DNA of 64,000 nt from CAKOSP01 sp044432745 (GTDB taxonomy: Bacteria > Bacillota_I > Bacilli_A > RF39 > UBA660). The notes under the pieces are model-generated. The model was not told where the DNA came from. It saw nothing but the letters and a program-made list of their open reading frames with translations, and did not search any database. Shown here piece after piece: positions 54,091 to 62,870 of this stretch. How positions within the stretch are numbered: position 1 is the stretch's first letter; each line of letters starts with the position of its first letter. The stretch is from positions 32,807 to 96,806 of the forward strand of contig JAWXUH010000005.1 in the NCBI GenBank assembly GCA_044432745.1. The letters run 5' to 3'. Position numbers and translations under genes: made by a program.

Positions 54091-56046
54091 TTATATTTTA
54101 CTATTGTAATCTTTTATTAATTGTACTGTGTTTTTTATTCCTAGTTTTGAAATATCAATTACTAAATCATAATTTTCTAAATTATCTATATCTTTTCCTG
54201 TAAAATATTTATAATATTTTTTTCTATTACTATTTATTTTATTTAATTGTTTTTTCATTTCCTTTTTACTCTTATTTTTATCTTTTTCATTCTTTTCATA
54301 TAACCTATTTAACATGTCTTCTTCATCAGAATTATGTATATATATTTTTAATATATTTTGATCTTTTAATATATAATCAGAACAACATCCTATGAATATT
54401 GAATTACCTTTTTTACTTAATTTAGTTATTACCTCAGAATGTTTTTCATATACATCAACTGATAAATTTTCATTATATTTTTTAAAAGAAGTTGCAAATT
54501 TAAAATCGTAATTTTGAGAAAAATTTACTGAACTATATTTTTCTAAATAATCATCCGATATACCTTTTTGATTTATTACATCGTTTATAATGTCTTCATC
54601 GTAATAATTATACCCAAGTACTTCAGACAACCTCTTACCAATTTCTTTTCCACCTGAACTAAAACTTCTATTAATTGTAATGATGTTATATTTTTTATTT
54701 ACTTTTCTTACTTTATTTACCTTTTTACTTCCATACATATATATTTCTTTATATTTGTTAATAAAATATATTGATATAAACATAGTTATAAATTCTGCTA
54801 TTGGTACTGCTATCCATACTCCATTTATTCCGTATATATTAGGTAATACCAATAATAGTACACTTATTAAACCTAGCGTTCTTATTATAGATATACCTGC
54901 TGATATCTTACCATTAGAAAATGCTGTAAACATACCTGTTGTAAATATGTTGAATCCTGAACATATAAATGCAAATACAAAGATCCTTAAACCACTTGAT
55001 GATAGTTCATAAGCTTCCGTACCTTTTGCTGAAAATAAAGATGCTAAATTATTTGAAAATATTAAACCTACTGAAAAACTTATTAAAGATATAAATGCTA
55101 TTATTTTTATACTGCAATTAAATATTTCTTTTAATTTGACTACATCTTTCTTACCATAATTATATCCTATTATAGGCGCTATTCCTATTGAATATCCAAG
55201 GAAGATTGAACTTAAAAAGAATTGAATATATAAAATAATTGTTATAGCAGAAACTCCAATGTCTCCTACTAATTTAATCATAGCTGCATTAAACAAAAAT
55301 GTTGTTACAGCAGATGCTAAGTTTGTAACCATCTCTGATGATCCATTTATACATGCACTTAATATAATTTTAGAATCTAGCACAGGTTTAACTATATATA
55401 AAGTTCCTTTTTCTTTTTTAAACATAACCGTTAATGACACTAACGTTGGTATCAAATATCCTATAGCTGTTGTAATAGCTAAACCTTTTATACCCACGTT
55501 ATAATAACCTAATAAAATACAACCTAAAGTTATTTTTACAATACCACTTATTATCATCGATTTAAAATATACAAACGCTTTTCCTTTTACTACCATTATG
55601 TTTTGAAATATTGTTTGTAATATTAATATTGATGAAAAGCAAGACAATATTTTTAAGTAATCATATGCATATTGATATGTTTCATTGCTTGTTCCAAGAA
55701 AAGTTAATATACTTTCTATATTTAATTGTATTAATAACGTAAATATTACACCTACAGTAGTTGCAACTAATATTATAGATGTCATAGTCTCTCTTGCTAC
55801 CTGACTTTTACCCTCTCCTATCAATTTACTACATATTGCACTTGATCCAGTACCAAACATTAATCCTACTGCTAAAAACAACGATGTTGTTGGAAATACT
55901 AAATTTATTGCAGCTAATGCTTTTTCGTTTACAAAGTTTGATGCTATTATTCCATCTGACATTGCAAATATTGATGTAAATACCATTGTCATAATACATG
56001 GTAATACAAACTTGAAAATATTTCTTTTATTTATCTCAAAATTCAT
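54091..56046 (-). CDS. MATE transporter fused to a cytidylate-kinase-like domain
   Basis: A 651-aa protein. Residues 1-440 or so are a MATE (multidrug/oligosaccharidyl-lipid) transporter of 12 helices, starting PCIMTMVFTSIFAMSDGIIA and with GTGSSAICSKLIGEGK. A basic linker follows, then a cytoplasmic cytidylate-kinase-like domain (about 450-651): YNIITINRSFSSGGKEIGKR (P-loop-like), YYDEDIINDVINQKGISDDY, FIGCCSDYIL and a Lys-rich lid helix. The frame is continuous. The kinase part may be a nucleotide sensor or a true kinase. A single gene with its own ribosome site. Confidence 0.85.
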   Translation of the reverse strand: MNFEINKRNIFKFVLPCIMTMVFTSIFAMSDGIIASNFVNEKALAAINLVFPTTSLFLAVGLMFGTGSSAICSKLIGEGKSQVARETMTSIILVATTVGVIFTLLIQLNIESILTFLGTSNETYQYAYDYLKILSCFSSILILQTIFQNIMVVKGKAFVYFKSMIISGIVKITLGCILLGYYNVGIKGLAITTAIGYLIPTLVSLTVMFKKEKGTLYIVKPVLDSKIILSACINGSSEMVTNLASAVTTFLFNAAMIKLVGDIGVSAITIILYIQFFLSSIFLGYSIGIAPIIGYNYGKKDVVKLKEIFNCSIKIIAFISLISFSVGLIFSNNLASLFSAKGTEAYELSSSGLRIFVFAFICSGFNIFTTGMFTAFSNGKISAGISIIRTLGLISVLLLVLPNIYGINGVWIAVPIAEFITMFISIYFINKYKEIYMYGSKKVNKVRKVNKKYNIITINRSFSSGGKEIGKRLSEVLGYNYYDEDIINDVINQKGISDDYLEKYSSVNFSQNYDFKFATSFKKYNENLSVDVYEKHSEVITKLSKKGNSIFIGCCSDYILKDQNILKIYIHNSDEEDMLNRLYEKNEKDKNKSKKEMKKQLNKINSNRKKYYKYFTGKDIDNLENYDLVIDISKLGIKNTVQLIKDYNSKI

Positions 56047-56079
56047 TTTTAAATTTTCCTTTCATATAATCTTTTCAAT

Positions 56080-56105
56080 AAAAAAATTCTTTTTTTAAAG
56101 AATTA
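56080..56105 (-). terminator. terminator after the 61-aa gene
   Basis: AATTCTTT (56104-56097 on the minus strand), loop, AAAGAATT (56092-56085), then TTTT. Confidence 0.55.
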
Positions 56106-56107
56106 TT

Positions 56108-56293
56108 TTATCTTCTTTTATCACTTTCACACTCTTCAGCTACTCTTTTAATTTGACTTTCTATTTCACCTTTTTGTTGTATTAAAGACCAAAATTTTCT
56201 TACTTTTTCGTCTTTTAATAATTCACTTATTTGTTCACTCATTCCTTCTTTTTGTTTTTCTAAATCTTCTAATAATTCTTTGTAAAAATCCAT
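56108..56293 (-). CDS. 61-aa coiled-coil protein, unknown function
   Basis: A small charged helical protein (KELLEDLEKQKEGMSEQI, then FWSLIQQKGEIESQIKRVAE) likely to form a coiled coil. There is no signal peptide. A TGA closes the frame two codons upstream of the ATG, so the start is fixed, but no good Shine-Dalgarno is visible (AAGGAG lies about 30 nt away). It lies between rubrerythrin and the MATE fusion. Function unknown; coding status fairly likely from its composition. Confidence 0.5.
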   Translation of the reverse strand: MDFYKELLEDLEKQKEGMSEQISELLKDEKVRKFWSLIQQKGEIESQIKRVAEECESDKRR

Positions 56294-56375
56294 ATACTTT
56301 ATTCATATTATTTACTATAATATGCTCCTTGCGATATATAATACTACAACTCTTTCTTTTTTGCAATTTTATTTA

Positions 56376-56410
56376 ATAAAAAAAATATATTAATTTCTTA
56401 ATATATTTTA
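56376..56410 (-). terminator. terminator after rubrerythrin
   Basis: AAAATATATTAA/TTAATATATTTT arms (56382-56409) around a four-base loop, with T after it on the minus strand. Confidence 0.65.
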
Positions 56411-56414
56411 GTTT

Positions 56415-56960
56415 TTAATAATTGTTACTTGATACTTCAAAATAACTGTGTGAATGATTACAAACCATACAAATTTTAGGAGCTTTTTTACCTGTTATTT
56501 TGTGACCACAATTTCTACATTCCCATGTTACTATTTCTTCTTTTTCAAATACTTTTTCTTCTTGAATATTTGACAATAATTTTCTGTAACGTTCTTCATG
56601 TTCTTTTTCTATTTTTCCTACTGCTCTAAATTTCACAGCAAGTTCTCTAAAACCTTCTTCTTCAGCCTCTTTTGCAAAAGTTTCATACATATCAGTCCAC
56701 TCAAAGTTTTCTCCGTTTGCTGCTGCTTCTAAATTATCAGTTGTACTTCCTATACCAGCTAATTCTTTAAACCACATTTTAGCATGTTCTTTTTCGTTAT
56801 CTGCTGTTTTCAAAAAAATTTCAGATATTTGTTCATATCCTTCTTTTTTTGCTACTGATGCAAAGTACGTATATTTGTTTCTAGCTTGACTTTCTCCTGC
56901 AAAAGCAGACATTAAATTTTGTTCTGTTTTTGTTCCTTCATATTTAATATTAGTACTCAT
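56415..56960 (-). CDS. rubrerythrin
   Basis: Rubrerythrin reduces hydrogen peroxide in anaerobes. The 181-aa protein has the N-terminal ferritin-like diiron domain (ENLMSAFAGESQARNKYTYF form, then EKEHAKMWF, EEEGFRELA and IEKEHEERY) and a C-terminal rubredoxin-like iron site with two Cys pairs (CRNCG and CMVC). ATG 56960 follows AAGGAG by 6 nt; the longer start at 57011 includes leader sequence. Its presence indicates an anaerobic, peroxide-exposed lifestyle. It has a strong promoter. Confidence 0.95.
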   Translation of the reverse strand: MSTNIKYEGTKTEQNLMSAFAGESQARNKYTYFASVAKKEGYEQISEIFLKTADNEKEHAKMWFKELAGIGSTTDNLEAAANGENFEWTDMYETFAKEAEEEGFRELAVKFRAVGKIEKEHEERYRKLLSNIQEEKVFEKEEIVTWECRNCGHKITGKKAPKICMVCNHSHSYFEVSSNNY

Positions 56961-57001
56961 TTTTTCTCCTTCTATCAAGATAATTTCTTGACTTGAATTT
57001 G

Positions 57002-57031
57002 ATTGTAACATAATTAATTATTTAAAGTCAA
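57002..57031 (-). promoter_or_regulatory. rubrerythrin promoter
   Basis: TTGACT (57031-57026), an 18-bp spacer and TACAAT (57007-57002) with TGT extension. The spacer has an ATAATTAATTAT-like stretch that loosely recalls PerR boxes, too weak to call. Confidence 0.7.
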
Positions 57032-57045
57032 TTGTAAATATTATT

Positions 57046-57945
57046 TTATTTTCTTATCTTTTGTACTGGTATTATATATCCATAAAAATTATTACCAATT
57101 TGTTGTTGTCTATATAAATGTGCATCTCCTAAAGTTAATTTTAAATCATATAATATTCTTAATTTATTTTTATAGTCTTCGTCACTTGTTTTTCCGTACA
57201 TAACAACAAGTTTATCAAATTCTCTATCTAATGTTTCAACTATTTCTGTTTTTTGCTCAATATTTATATATCCTAATACTTGCGATTCTTTTACAACAAT
57301 AGGTTTATTATCCTTAATGTTTAATATTTCTAAATTAGTAATTCCTGATTTATCACTTATTAAATTAGTTATAACTTCAAAGTTGTTATCTTCTTCTATT
57401 TCTTCTGGAGCTTCAACTTCGTATTCTTCTTCGATTTCATCTTCTAATAATTCTAAAACCACTTCTTCAAATAATGATTTTTCTTCATTATCTGCAGTTA
57501 ACTCTTCTTTAACAAAAATTGGCTTTTCTTCTTTAACAGCAATTGGTTCTGCTATATATGGTGCAATATCTATAATAGAAGCTTGAGTTTTAATAATTTC
57601 TTCCTTTTGAACTGGAATTTCTACTTTTTCTTCCTTAATTTCTTCTACTTTAGATTGTTTTTCTTTCTTAGATGTATCTACTCGTAATGTTCCACCTTGT
57701 AAAACCTCATTTACTGATACTTCCATAACAGATGTAGGTAATGCTGATATCATTGTTTGAAATTCCTCATCTGTAAATGTCATATTACAATCTTTTAACA
57801 TAACATATCTAAACATTTTAGCTACGTTCCTTCTTTTTTCTTCTTCTAAACAATTTATTTGATTACTTTGATCTTCTATTTTTTTATTTTTATCTCTAAT
57901 AATTTTCTCCATTTGATCAATTTTATCCATGAATATTTTCTTCAT
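57046..57945 (-). CDS. acidic coiled-coil protein, unknown function
   Basis: Not recognised. A 299-aa soluble protein: an N-terminal coiled coil (about 5-45, MEKIIRDKNKKIEDQSNQIN), a short folded segment, a long Lys/Glu-rich disordered middle (about 95-190), then a folded C-terminal domain (EIVETLDREFDKLVVMYGK, KLRILYDLKLTLGDAHLYRQ). The start follows GGGGG (57958-57954) with normal spacing and a near-consensus promoter at 57973-58001, so it is expected to be well expressed. Confidence 0.75.
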   Translation of the reverse strand: MKKIFMDKIDQMEKIIRDKNKKIEDQSNQINCLEEEKRRNVAKMFRYVMLKDCNMTFTDEEFQTMISALPTSVMEVSVNEVLQGGTLRVDTSKKEKQSKVEEIKEEKVEIPVQKEEIIKTQASIIDIAPYIAEPIAVKEEKPIFVKEELTADNEEKSLFEEVVLELLEDEIEEEYEVEAPEEIEEDNNFEVITNLISDKSGITNLEILNIKDNKPIVVKESQVLGYINIEQKTEIVETLDREFDKLVVMYGKTSDEDYKNKLRILYDLKLTLGDAHLYRQQQIGNNFYGYIIPVQKIRK

Positions 57946-57972
57946 TTGTTTGTCCCCCTTAACAATGCAAAT

Positions 57973-58001
57973 ATTGTATCACATATGTTATTTTATGTCA
58001 A
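57973..58001 (-). promoter_or_regulatory. near-consensus promoter of the 57.9-kb gene
   Basis: TTGACA (58001-57996), a 17-bp spacer and TACAAT (57978-57973) with TGA extension. Confidence 0.8.
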
Positions 58002-58048
58002 ACTTATTTTTTCTTTTTTATTTTTTTTATAGTTATATTTTTTTCCAC

Positions 58049-58076
58049 AAAAAAAGTACCTTAGCACTCTTTTTGT
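58049..58076 (-). terminator. terminator after the small lipoprotein gene
   Basis: AAAAGAGT-N8-ACTTTTTT hairpin (one G-U pair) with a T-run, overlapping the stop region at 58076. Confidence 0.65.
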
Positions 58077-58432
58077 TATTGTAATCCACTTTGTGTTTTT
58101 GTCGTTAACTTACCACCTTGAAATACTAGAACAACATTAGCTCCAATTGTTCCTTCTGCGTTACAACCATATGATTCTGTAATGTATTCATCTCCTAGAG
58201 CTGTATTTGTAACTCCAGTTTCAGTACATTCTCCACCTAAAATTTCCCACACTTGCGATTGAGTCATTCCTGCCTCTATTTTTTCATATAAGTCTATTGT
58301 AACAAACACATCTTTACTATCTGGATATACATATGAAGCTGATTCTAATTTTGTTAGTAATTCATCCTCACATCCAAATGTTAATAAACTAATAGATAAT
58401 AACATTGATAATTTTACTATATTTTTTTTCAT
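58076..58432 (-). CDS. SmpA/BLIP-like small lipoprotein
   Basis: A 118-aa lipoprotein with the lipobox LTFGC (Cys about 21). The region IEAGMTQSQVWEILGGECT fits the small SmpA/OmlA/BLIP-like fold (DUF3862-type; M-T-xx-Q-V-xx-I-L-G), and three further cysteines could form disulfides. In Gram-positives such lipoproteins are of unknown function. A single gene with its own terminator. Confidence 0.75.
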   Translation of the reverse strand: MKKNIVKLSMLLSISLLTFGCEDELLTKLESASYVYPDSKDVFVTIDLYEKIEAGMTQSQVWEILGGECTETGVTNTALGDEYITESYGCNAEGTIGANVVLVFQGGKLTTKTQSGLQ

Positions 58433-58616
58433 AACATACCTCTTCTATTTAATTTTACATTATATATTTTTTATTGTAAATATTCTTTTTTTAAACTTTA
58501 CATCTATATAAGTATACTAATATTAGATTTTTTTATTCTTTAAAACATAATTTCCTACTACTTCACTTAATTTAATACTTATATAGCACACTAACTATTT
58601 TAATGTTATTATTGTG

Positions 58617-58625
58617 TGATATAAT
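58617..58625 (+). promoter_or_regulatory. extended -10 promoter of the Sua5/YrdC gene
   Basis: TGATATAAT at 58617-58625, 22 bp before the ATG. The -35 is weak. The leader is very short. Confidence 0.5.
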
Positions 58626-58647
58626 CATTTTTAAAGGAGATACTCTT

Positions 58648-59247
58648 ATGATTACTAATGATGTTAATATTGCCTCACAATACGTTAAAAATGGTGAAGT
58701 AATAGTTTTTCCTACTGATACTTTATATGCAATAGGTGGCGATGTTTTTAATGAAGATACTTTTAATAAAATATATCGTATAAAAGAAAGACCTTCTGAT
58801 AAATCTTTAATTATTTTAATAGAAAACCTAAATCAACTTTTTAAGTTAGTAGATAATATTTCAATAACTGAAGAAAAATTGTGCAACACTTTTTGGCCAG
58901 GAGCGCTAACTATTGTTTTTAAGGCTAATAAAAACATTCCTAAGTATCTAGTTAATGACGATAATACTGTTGCTATTCGCATGCCTAATAATAAAAGAAC
59001 TTTAGAATTAATAAAACTTGCTAATACACCTTTACTTGCACCTAGCGCTAATAAAAGTGGTATTAAACCAGAGAACTCCATTTATGAAATAGAAAATAAC
59101 TTTAAAAATGATATATCTTTATTTTTGAAGTCTGATCAAAACATTTTAGAGAATGAACCTTCCACTATAATTAGATTAATAAATGATCAAGTTAATATTA
59201 TCAGAGAAGGTAAAATAAAAAAAGAAGATTTATTAAAAGTATTATAA
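58648..59247 (+). CDS. Sua5/YciO/YrdC-type threonylcarbamoyl-AMP synthase
   Basis: This enzyme makes threonylcarbamoyl-AMP for the t6A modification of tRNAs that read ANN codons. The 199-aa protein is the short YrdC form without the Sua5 C-terminal domain. Motifs are VIVFPTDTLYAIGGD, then KIYRIKERPSDKSLIILI, FWPGALTIVF, VAIRMPNN and LLAPSANKSG. ATG 58648 follows AAAGGAG; the upstream start at 58603 precedes the promoter. Confidence 0.93.
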   Translation: MITNDVNIASQYVKNGEVIVFPTDTLYAIGGDVFNEDTFNKIYRIKERPSDKSLIILIENLNQLFKLVDNISITEEKLCNTFWPGALTIVFKANKNIPKYLVNDDNTVAIRMPNNKRTLELIKLANTPLLAPSANKSGIKPENSIYEIENNFKNDISLFLKSDQNILENEPSTIIRLINDQVNIIREGKIKKEDLLKVL

Positions 59248-59260
59248 ATCTTCTTTTTAT
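59223..59260 (+). terminator. terminator after the Sua5/YrdC gene
   Basis: GAAGATTTAT (59224-59233), a 10-nt loop, ATAAATCTTC (59244-59253), then TTTTT. It overlaps the end of the coding region. Confidence 0.75.
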
Positions 59261-60420
59261 TTTGTTTTTTTGTGTTCTTCTTCCCATAAATCTTCGTACA
59301 TATTTCTGTAGTCATATTTTATTTCTTCATCATCTTTAAATAGTAAATCTATATCAAGTACTACTAATTCAGATTCTCCAAGAACTTCTGTATTATTAAC
59401 ATCAAAACCGTTTATAGTTTGATTAATTGTTATTTCTTCTCCATTTAAATAATTAGTATTCTTCTTTAAAAGTCTACCTATATTTTCATCTTTTGCATCA
59501 GCCCATTTAATTCCATCTTCACGTAATTTAGAATATAATTCATATACATCATCATTAGTTAAATCTACTTTTCCCACACATTCTGCTACTTCTACATGTA
59601 GAAACTCTTTACCATTTTTATTTGGTAAATTGTATCTTATTAAAGGTTGAATTAAATATTTACTATTGGGAATTTCTTGAGTTATTTTAGGAATACCTAT
59701 TTTTAACATCTTATTTCCTATTTTATATACATCACAAAAATAGCCTTTTTCTACTACTTTAATATCAACATACTTAACGCCTTCATTTTTCATTAATTCT
59801 GTTAACAATTTTTCAAAGAATGTTACATAAACTTCATCTATATCTTCTATATTAATTTTCATTGTACAATCTCTTCTAGATACTAATGATCCTAATACCA
59901 TATTATATACAAATTCTCTTTTATTTTTATTAAAATTCATTTCTATAAAGTCTTTAAATTTTTCCTTTTCTTCTTCTGTATAATAATCTAAATTTAAATC
60001 TACTATATTAATTTGCATTATCTTAGATATTTTAGATGCATATGGTTCTAAAATTTCTAAGATTTTTTCTATGCTGTAACCACTTTCTTTTAGCGCTTTT
60101 AAAAATATATCTAAGTTTCTAACTGTATAATCGCTATTTAATACTCCTAATACTACTATCTCTACTAATAATTCATTTGCGTTTTTGTATAATAAATATC
60201 TCAAATCTTCATTGCTATATATTATTTTTATGAAATCGTAAAACGCTTTATTATCTAATATTTCTAATATTTCACTAAACAATATTTCTAAAATTTGTTT
60301 CTTTATTTCAATACTATCTTCATTTGAAGATATATATTTTTCTATTTTTTTAATCGGACTAAATTCTCCATCTTCTCTACTAAAAAAACTAATGTACAAA
60401 TCATTTATTTTATTTTTCAT
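59257..60420 (-). CDS. protein with kinase-like C-terminal domain, unknown function
   Basis: A 387-aa protein. The first half is helical and unrecognised. From about residue 215 the pattern resembles a small protein-kinase fold: a loop KGYFCDVYKIGNKMLKIG (glycine-loop and lysine region, about 225-242), ADAKDENIG (D308 and N313, like the catalytic loop), and ELVVLDIDLLF (D356/D358, DFG-like). No HRD or DFG is literally present, so it could be an atypical kinase or a pseudokinase. There is a GGAG site, and the gene stands alone. Recognition is by eye and needs structure prediction. Confidence 0.55.
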   Translation of the reverse strand: MKNKINDLYISFFSREDGEFSPIKKIEKYISSNEDSIEIKKQILEILFSEILEILDNKAFYDFIKIIYSNEDLRYLLYKNANELLVEIVVLGVLNSDYTVRNLDIFLKALKESGYSIEKILEILEPYASKISKIMQINIVDLNLDYYTEEEKEKFKDFIEMNFNKNKREFVYNMVLGSLVSRRDCTMKINIEDIDEVYVTFFEKLLTELMKNEGVKYVDIKVVEKGYFCDVYKIGNKMLKIGIPKITQEIPNSKYLIQPLIRYNLPNKNGKEFLHVEVAECVGKVDLTNDDVYELYSKLREDGIKWADAKDENIGRLLKKNTNYLNGEEITINQTINGFDVNNTEVLGESELVVLDIDLLFKDDEEIKYDYRNMYEDLWEEEHKKTK

Positions 60421-60476
60421 ATATAACTCCTTCTTTTTAATGGTGTATTATAACATATATTATAATTTTTATTACT

Positions 60477-60510
60477 TAAAAAAAGTAGACATTTTATAAT
60501 ATACTACTTT
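60477..60510 (-). terminator. terminator after the 60.5-kb gene
   Basis: AAAGTAG (60510-60504), a 15-nt loop, CTACTTT (60488-60482), then TTTT on the minus strand. Confidence 0.65.
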
Positions 60511-60515
60511 CTTCT

Positions 60516-61034
60516 TTATCTTCTATATCTTTTTTCTTCTGCTTTATTATTTACTTTAGTTAAAATATCTAGTGTATTGTCTAAATTAACTTCGTTTGGT
60601 AATAATTCAAATAATCTTACTACTGCTATAGATTTTTTATACTCAACATTTGGTAATCTTCTATATTTAGTTTGATCTACATTTAATGATTGTGATAAAT
60701 CAAAATTATATTCTAATAATATATCTCCTAATCTTACATCAAGTATCCTTATATCTAATATTCTTGCTAATTTTGCAGGACTCATTAAGTCACTTGCAGC
60801 TTTAACTATTGCTTTTTCTCCAGAACACATTAATTGTATTAATACTAACGCACTTTCTTTATCACTTAAATTTTCAAGTGTAATTTGTGTTATATAATTT
60901 ATTTTTAAAGAAATAGATAATGATACTTCTTTTCTTATATTCCCCATCAAGTATGCAACCATGTCCTCTATTGTTACATTAACTACATTTTCTTCTTCCA
61001 TATTTGTATATAAAATATTTGTATTTTCTTTCAT
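60516..61034 (-). CDS. lineage-specific helical protein, unknown function
   Basis: Not recognised. A 172-aa soluble protein, helical, with a central region (ITLENLSDKESALVLIQLMC, then LMSPAKLARILDIRILDVRLG) resembling a helix-turn-helix-like or dimerisation arrangement, though no clear DNA-binding motif. The start at 61034 follows GGGGG (61045-61041); the upstream start at 61088 lies in the promoter. Single gene with a near-consensus promoter (61060-61088) and terminator. Confidence 0.7.
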   Translation of the reverse strand: MKENTNILYTNMEEENVVNVTIEDMVAYLMGNIRKEVSLSISLKINYITQITLENLSDKESALVLIQLMCSGEKAIVKAASDLMSPAKLARILDIRILDVRLGDILLEYNFDLSQSLNVDQTKYRRLPNVEYKKSIAVVRLFELLPNEVNLDNTLDILTKVNNKAEEKRYRR

Positions 61035-61059
61035 AATTATCCCCCTCGATTTGCAAAAT

Positions 61060-61088
61060 ACTATAACATATAGTTTTTTTATTGTCAA
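61060..61088 (-). promoter_or_regulatory. near-consensus promoter of the 61.0-kb gene
   Basis: TTGACA (61088-61083), a 17-bp spacer and TATAGT (61065-61060) with TGT extension. Confidence 0.8.
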
Positions 61089-61108
61089 TATAGTACTTTA
61101 TATATCAC

Positions 61109-61134
61109 AAAAAAATACCTATAAAGGCATTTTA
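61109..61134 (-). terminator. terminator after the 61.1-kb gene
   Basis: AAAATGCC/GGTATTTT hairpin (one G-T mismatch pair) with a T-run, overlapping the stop. Confidence 0.6.
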
Positions 61135-62457
61135 TCTTTTTTTAATATCTTCTTCAATATTCATTTTTTGAATAATTCTGTCTAGTATTTCTTTTTCTTC
61201 TTCTATTTCCTCTGGTGTAACTTTATCTTTTAGTATTCTGTCTTTTAATTCTTCATAACTATCATTTACACTTTGTACTCTTAATTTTAATTGATTTAGT
61301 AACAATTTATCGTTGGTACTTTTTTTCATCGATAACATTATTACTTGTACATTGTTATTTCCTAACAATAAATAATATAATCTAACTTTATATATTTTTA
61401 ATTCCCACAAACTACTTAATTTATTATTATTTGTTATTTTTTTAACTTCTAAACCTTTTGTGTCATTTGTAATTAAACCATTTAATAATTTATATGCACT
61501 TTCCATATATCCATCTGGTATATTTTTTAATTCATCTTCTACATATACTCTATTTTGTTTTGTCTTAGCAAAAAATAATCTATTTTCTTCATTTTGATTA
61601 TTAGATTCTATTTCTTCACTAATATCTTGATTTTTTAATAGTTTCTCTATAATTTCTAACTTTATTTCTATTTCGGATAAACATTTATTATATTCTTTTT
61701 CTTCTATGTACTCTCTTCCAGAAATATTAGAATACTCTTTGTAATCATTCAATAATAATTTCTTTAATTCATATATTATTTTGTATTCATCATTTTCTAC
61801 TAATTTATTAAGTTCTGTAAAAGCTAAAAAATAATTTTCGATATTTTCTAATAATTGATAATAATATTTTACTATATCAGATATATTTGAACTTGATTCA
61901 TCTATTGATTCTATTTTATCTTCTATTTCTTCTTGATAATCTTCTTCTATTGATTCTTCTAATTCATCTTCTATTTTTAAAATTATTTCTTCTACTACTA
62001 CTTCTTCTTTTTCAACACTTTCTTCTTGAATTTGTTCTTCTTTTTTAGCTTTTTCTGCTCTTTTTAACATTTCAATTTCTCTATTATGAATATTAAATAT
62101 ACTTTGAAATATCATACCTAATGCCATACCTTCGTCTTTAGGTAAATTCGATAACAATTTATAATGTTTTTCTTTTATTTCTTTATCATTAATTACTAAA
62201 TATTTAATTCCTTCTAATGACTTAACTGATGGCAAATCATTTAACAACATTTTAAGATTTTCTCTTATATCAAGTAAATATTCTAATTCTTGAAGTTCTG
62301 CAATACTATAACCACTGCATGTATACGCACCATCTACGTACGTAACATTATGTTTTAAATCTTTATTTAATTCATTTAATTGTTCTTTGTACATGTTAAC
62401 TTGATATATAATACTGTCTAAAGCTTCAATTAACACTAACTTATTTTCTTTTTTCAT
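61132..62457 (-). CDS. acidic coiled-coil protein with RelE-like C-terminal region
   Basis: A 441-aa soluble protein. The first 130 residues are helical (VLIEALDSIIYQVNMYKEQL). A very acidic, probably disordered or coiled part follows (about 140-190), then a helical middle. The last 130 or so residues recall RelE/HigB (Gp49-like) toxin fold patterns: GLEVKKI...LSSLWELKI, KVRLYYLLLG, VIMLSMKKSTN, then LKLRVQSV. A free-standing RelE toxin would be about 90-110 aa with an antitoxin beside it; none is seen. ATG 62457 follows GGGG; the TTG at 62475 is less likely. Confidence 0.65.
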   Translation of the reverse strand: MKKENKLVLIEALDSIIYQVNMYKEQLNELNKDLKHNVTYVDGAYTCSGYSIAELQELEYLLDIRENLKMLLNDLPSVKSLEGIKYLVINDKEIKEKHYKLLSNLPKDEGMALGMIFQSIFNIHNREIEMLKRAEKAKKEEQIQEESVEKEEVVVEEIILKIEDELEESIEEDYQEEIEDKIESIDESSSNISDIVKYYYQLLENIENYFLAFTELNKLVENDEYKIIYELKKLLLNDYKEYSNISGREYIEEKEYNKCLSEIEIKLEIIEKLLKNQDISEEIESNNQNEENRLFFAKTKQNRVYVEDELKNIPDGYMESAYKLLNGLITNDTKGLEVKKITNNNKLSSLWELKIYKVRLYYLLLGNNNVQVIMLSMKKSTNDKLLLNQLKLRVQSVNDSYEELKDRILKDKVTPEEIEEEKEILDRIIQKMNIEEDIKKR

Positions 62458-62481
62458 AAAATCCCCTTTTTTCAAAAAAAT

Positions 62482-62510
62482 AATATATCATAACTATTTA
62501 TTTTAGTCAA
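62482..62510 (-). promoter_or_regulatory. near-consensus promoter of the 62.5-kb gene
   Basis: TTGACT (62510-62505), a 17-bp spacer and TATATT (62487-62482) with TGA extension. It overlaps the last codons of the ASCH gene. Confidence 0.8.
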
Positions 62511-62844
62511 TAAATTTAAATTCTATAGCTAATACACCATCTTTTTTTTGCATTTCACTTGTATAAAAATGTTCCAATTCTTCTTTTAAATCTTCTTTAG
62601 TCATAGTATTATCCGATAACTGATCTATAGTATAAGAATTAAATAAATTATCAAAACTATCATATCTTTTTAGATTTGTTATTTCAACATAAAAACTTTC
62701 TATGTGTTCAGGCTCTTTTAAAAATTTGATTTTATCTCCTATTTTTAATTCTTTTCTTTTTTCATCATTTAATCTTAATTCTACTCTTTTTGTTCCGTGT
62801 AAAATATATTCAAAATATCTTGGCTGTAATTTCATTTCTTGCAT
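62503..62844 (-). CDS. ASCH-domain protein
   Basis: A 113-aa ASCH-domain protein, of the PUA-like RNA-binding or RNA-modifying superfamily. It begins with LQPRYFEYILHGTKRVELRLNDEKR, where ASCH proteins have G-K-x-x-E-x-R, followed by LKIGDKIKF and an ending with LAIEFKF. Targets are unknown; RNA metabolism, including RNase or m4C-related activities, has been suggested for the family. It lies between two unknown acidic genes. Confidence 0.85.
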   Translation of the reverse strand: MQEMKLQPRYFEYILHGTKRVELRLNDEKRKELKIGDKIKFLKEPEHIESFYVEITNLKRYDSFDNLFNSYTIDQLSDNTMTKEDLKEELEHFYTSEMQKKDGVLAIEFKFID

Positions 62845-62870
62845 TTTTTCACCACTTTCTTATTTATATA

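Noticed and set aside
57002..57031. PerR box in the rubrerythrin promoter
   Set aside because: The ATAATTAATTAT-like match is too loose in such AT-rich DNA to call.
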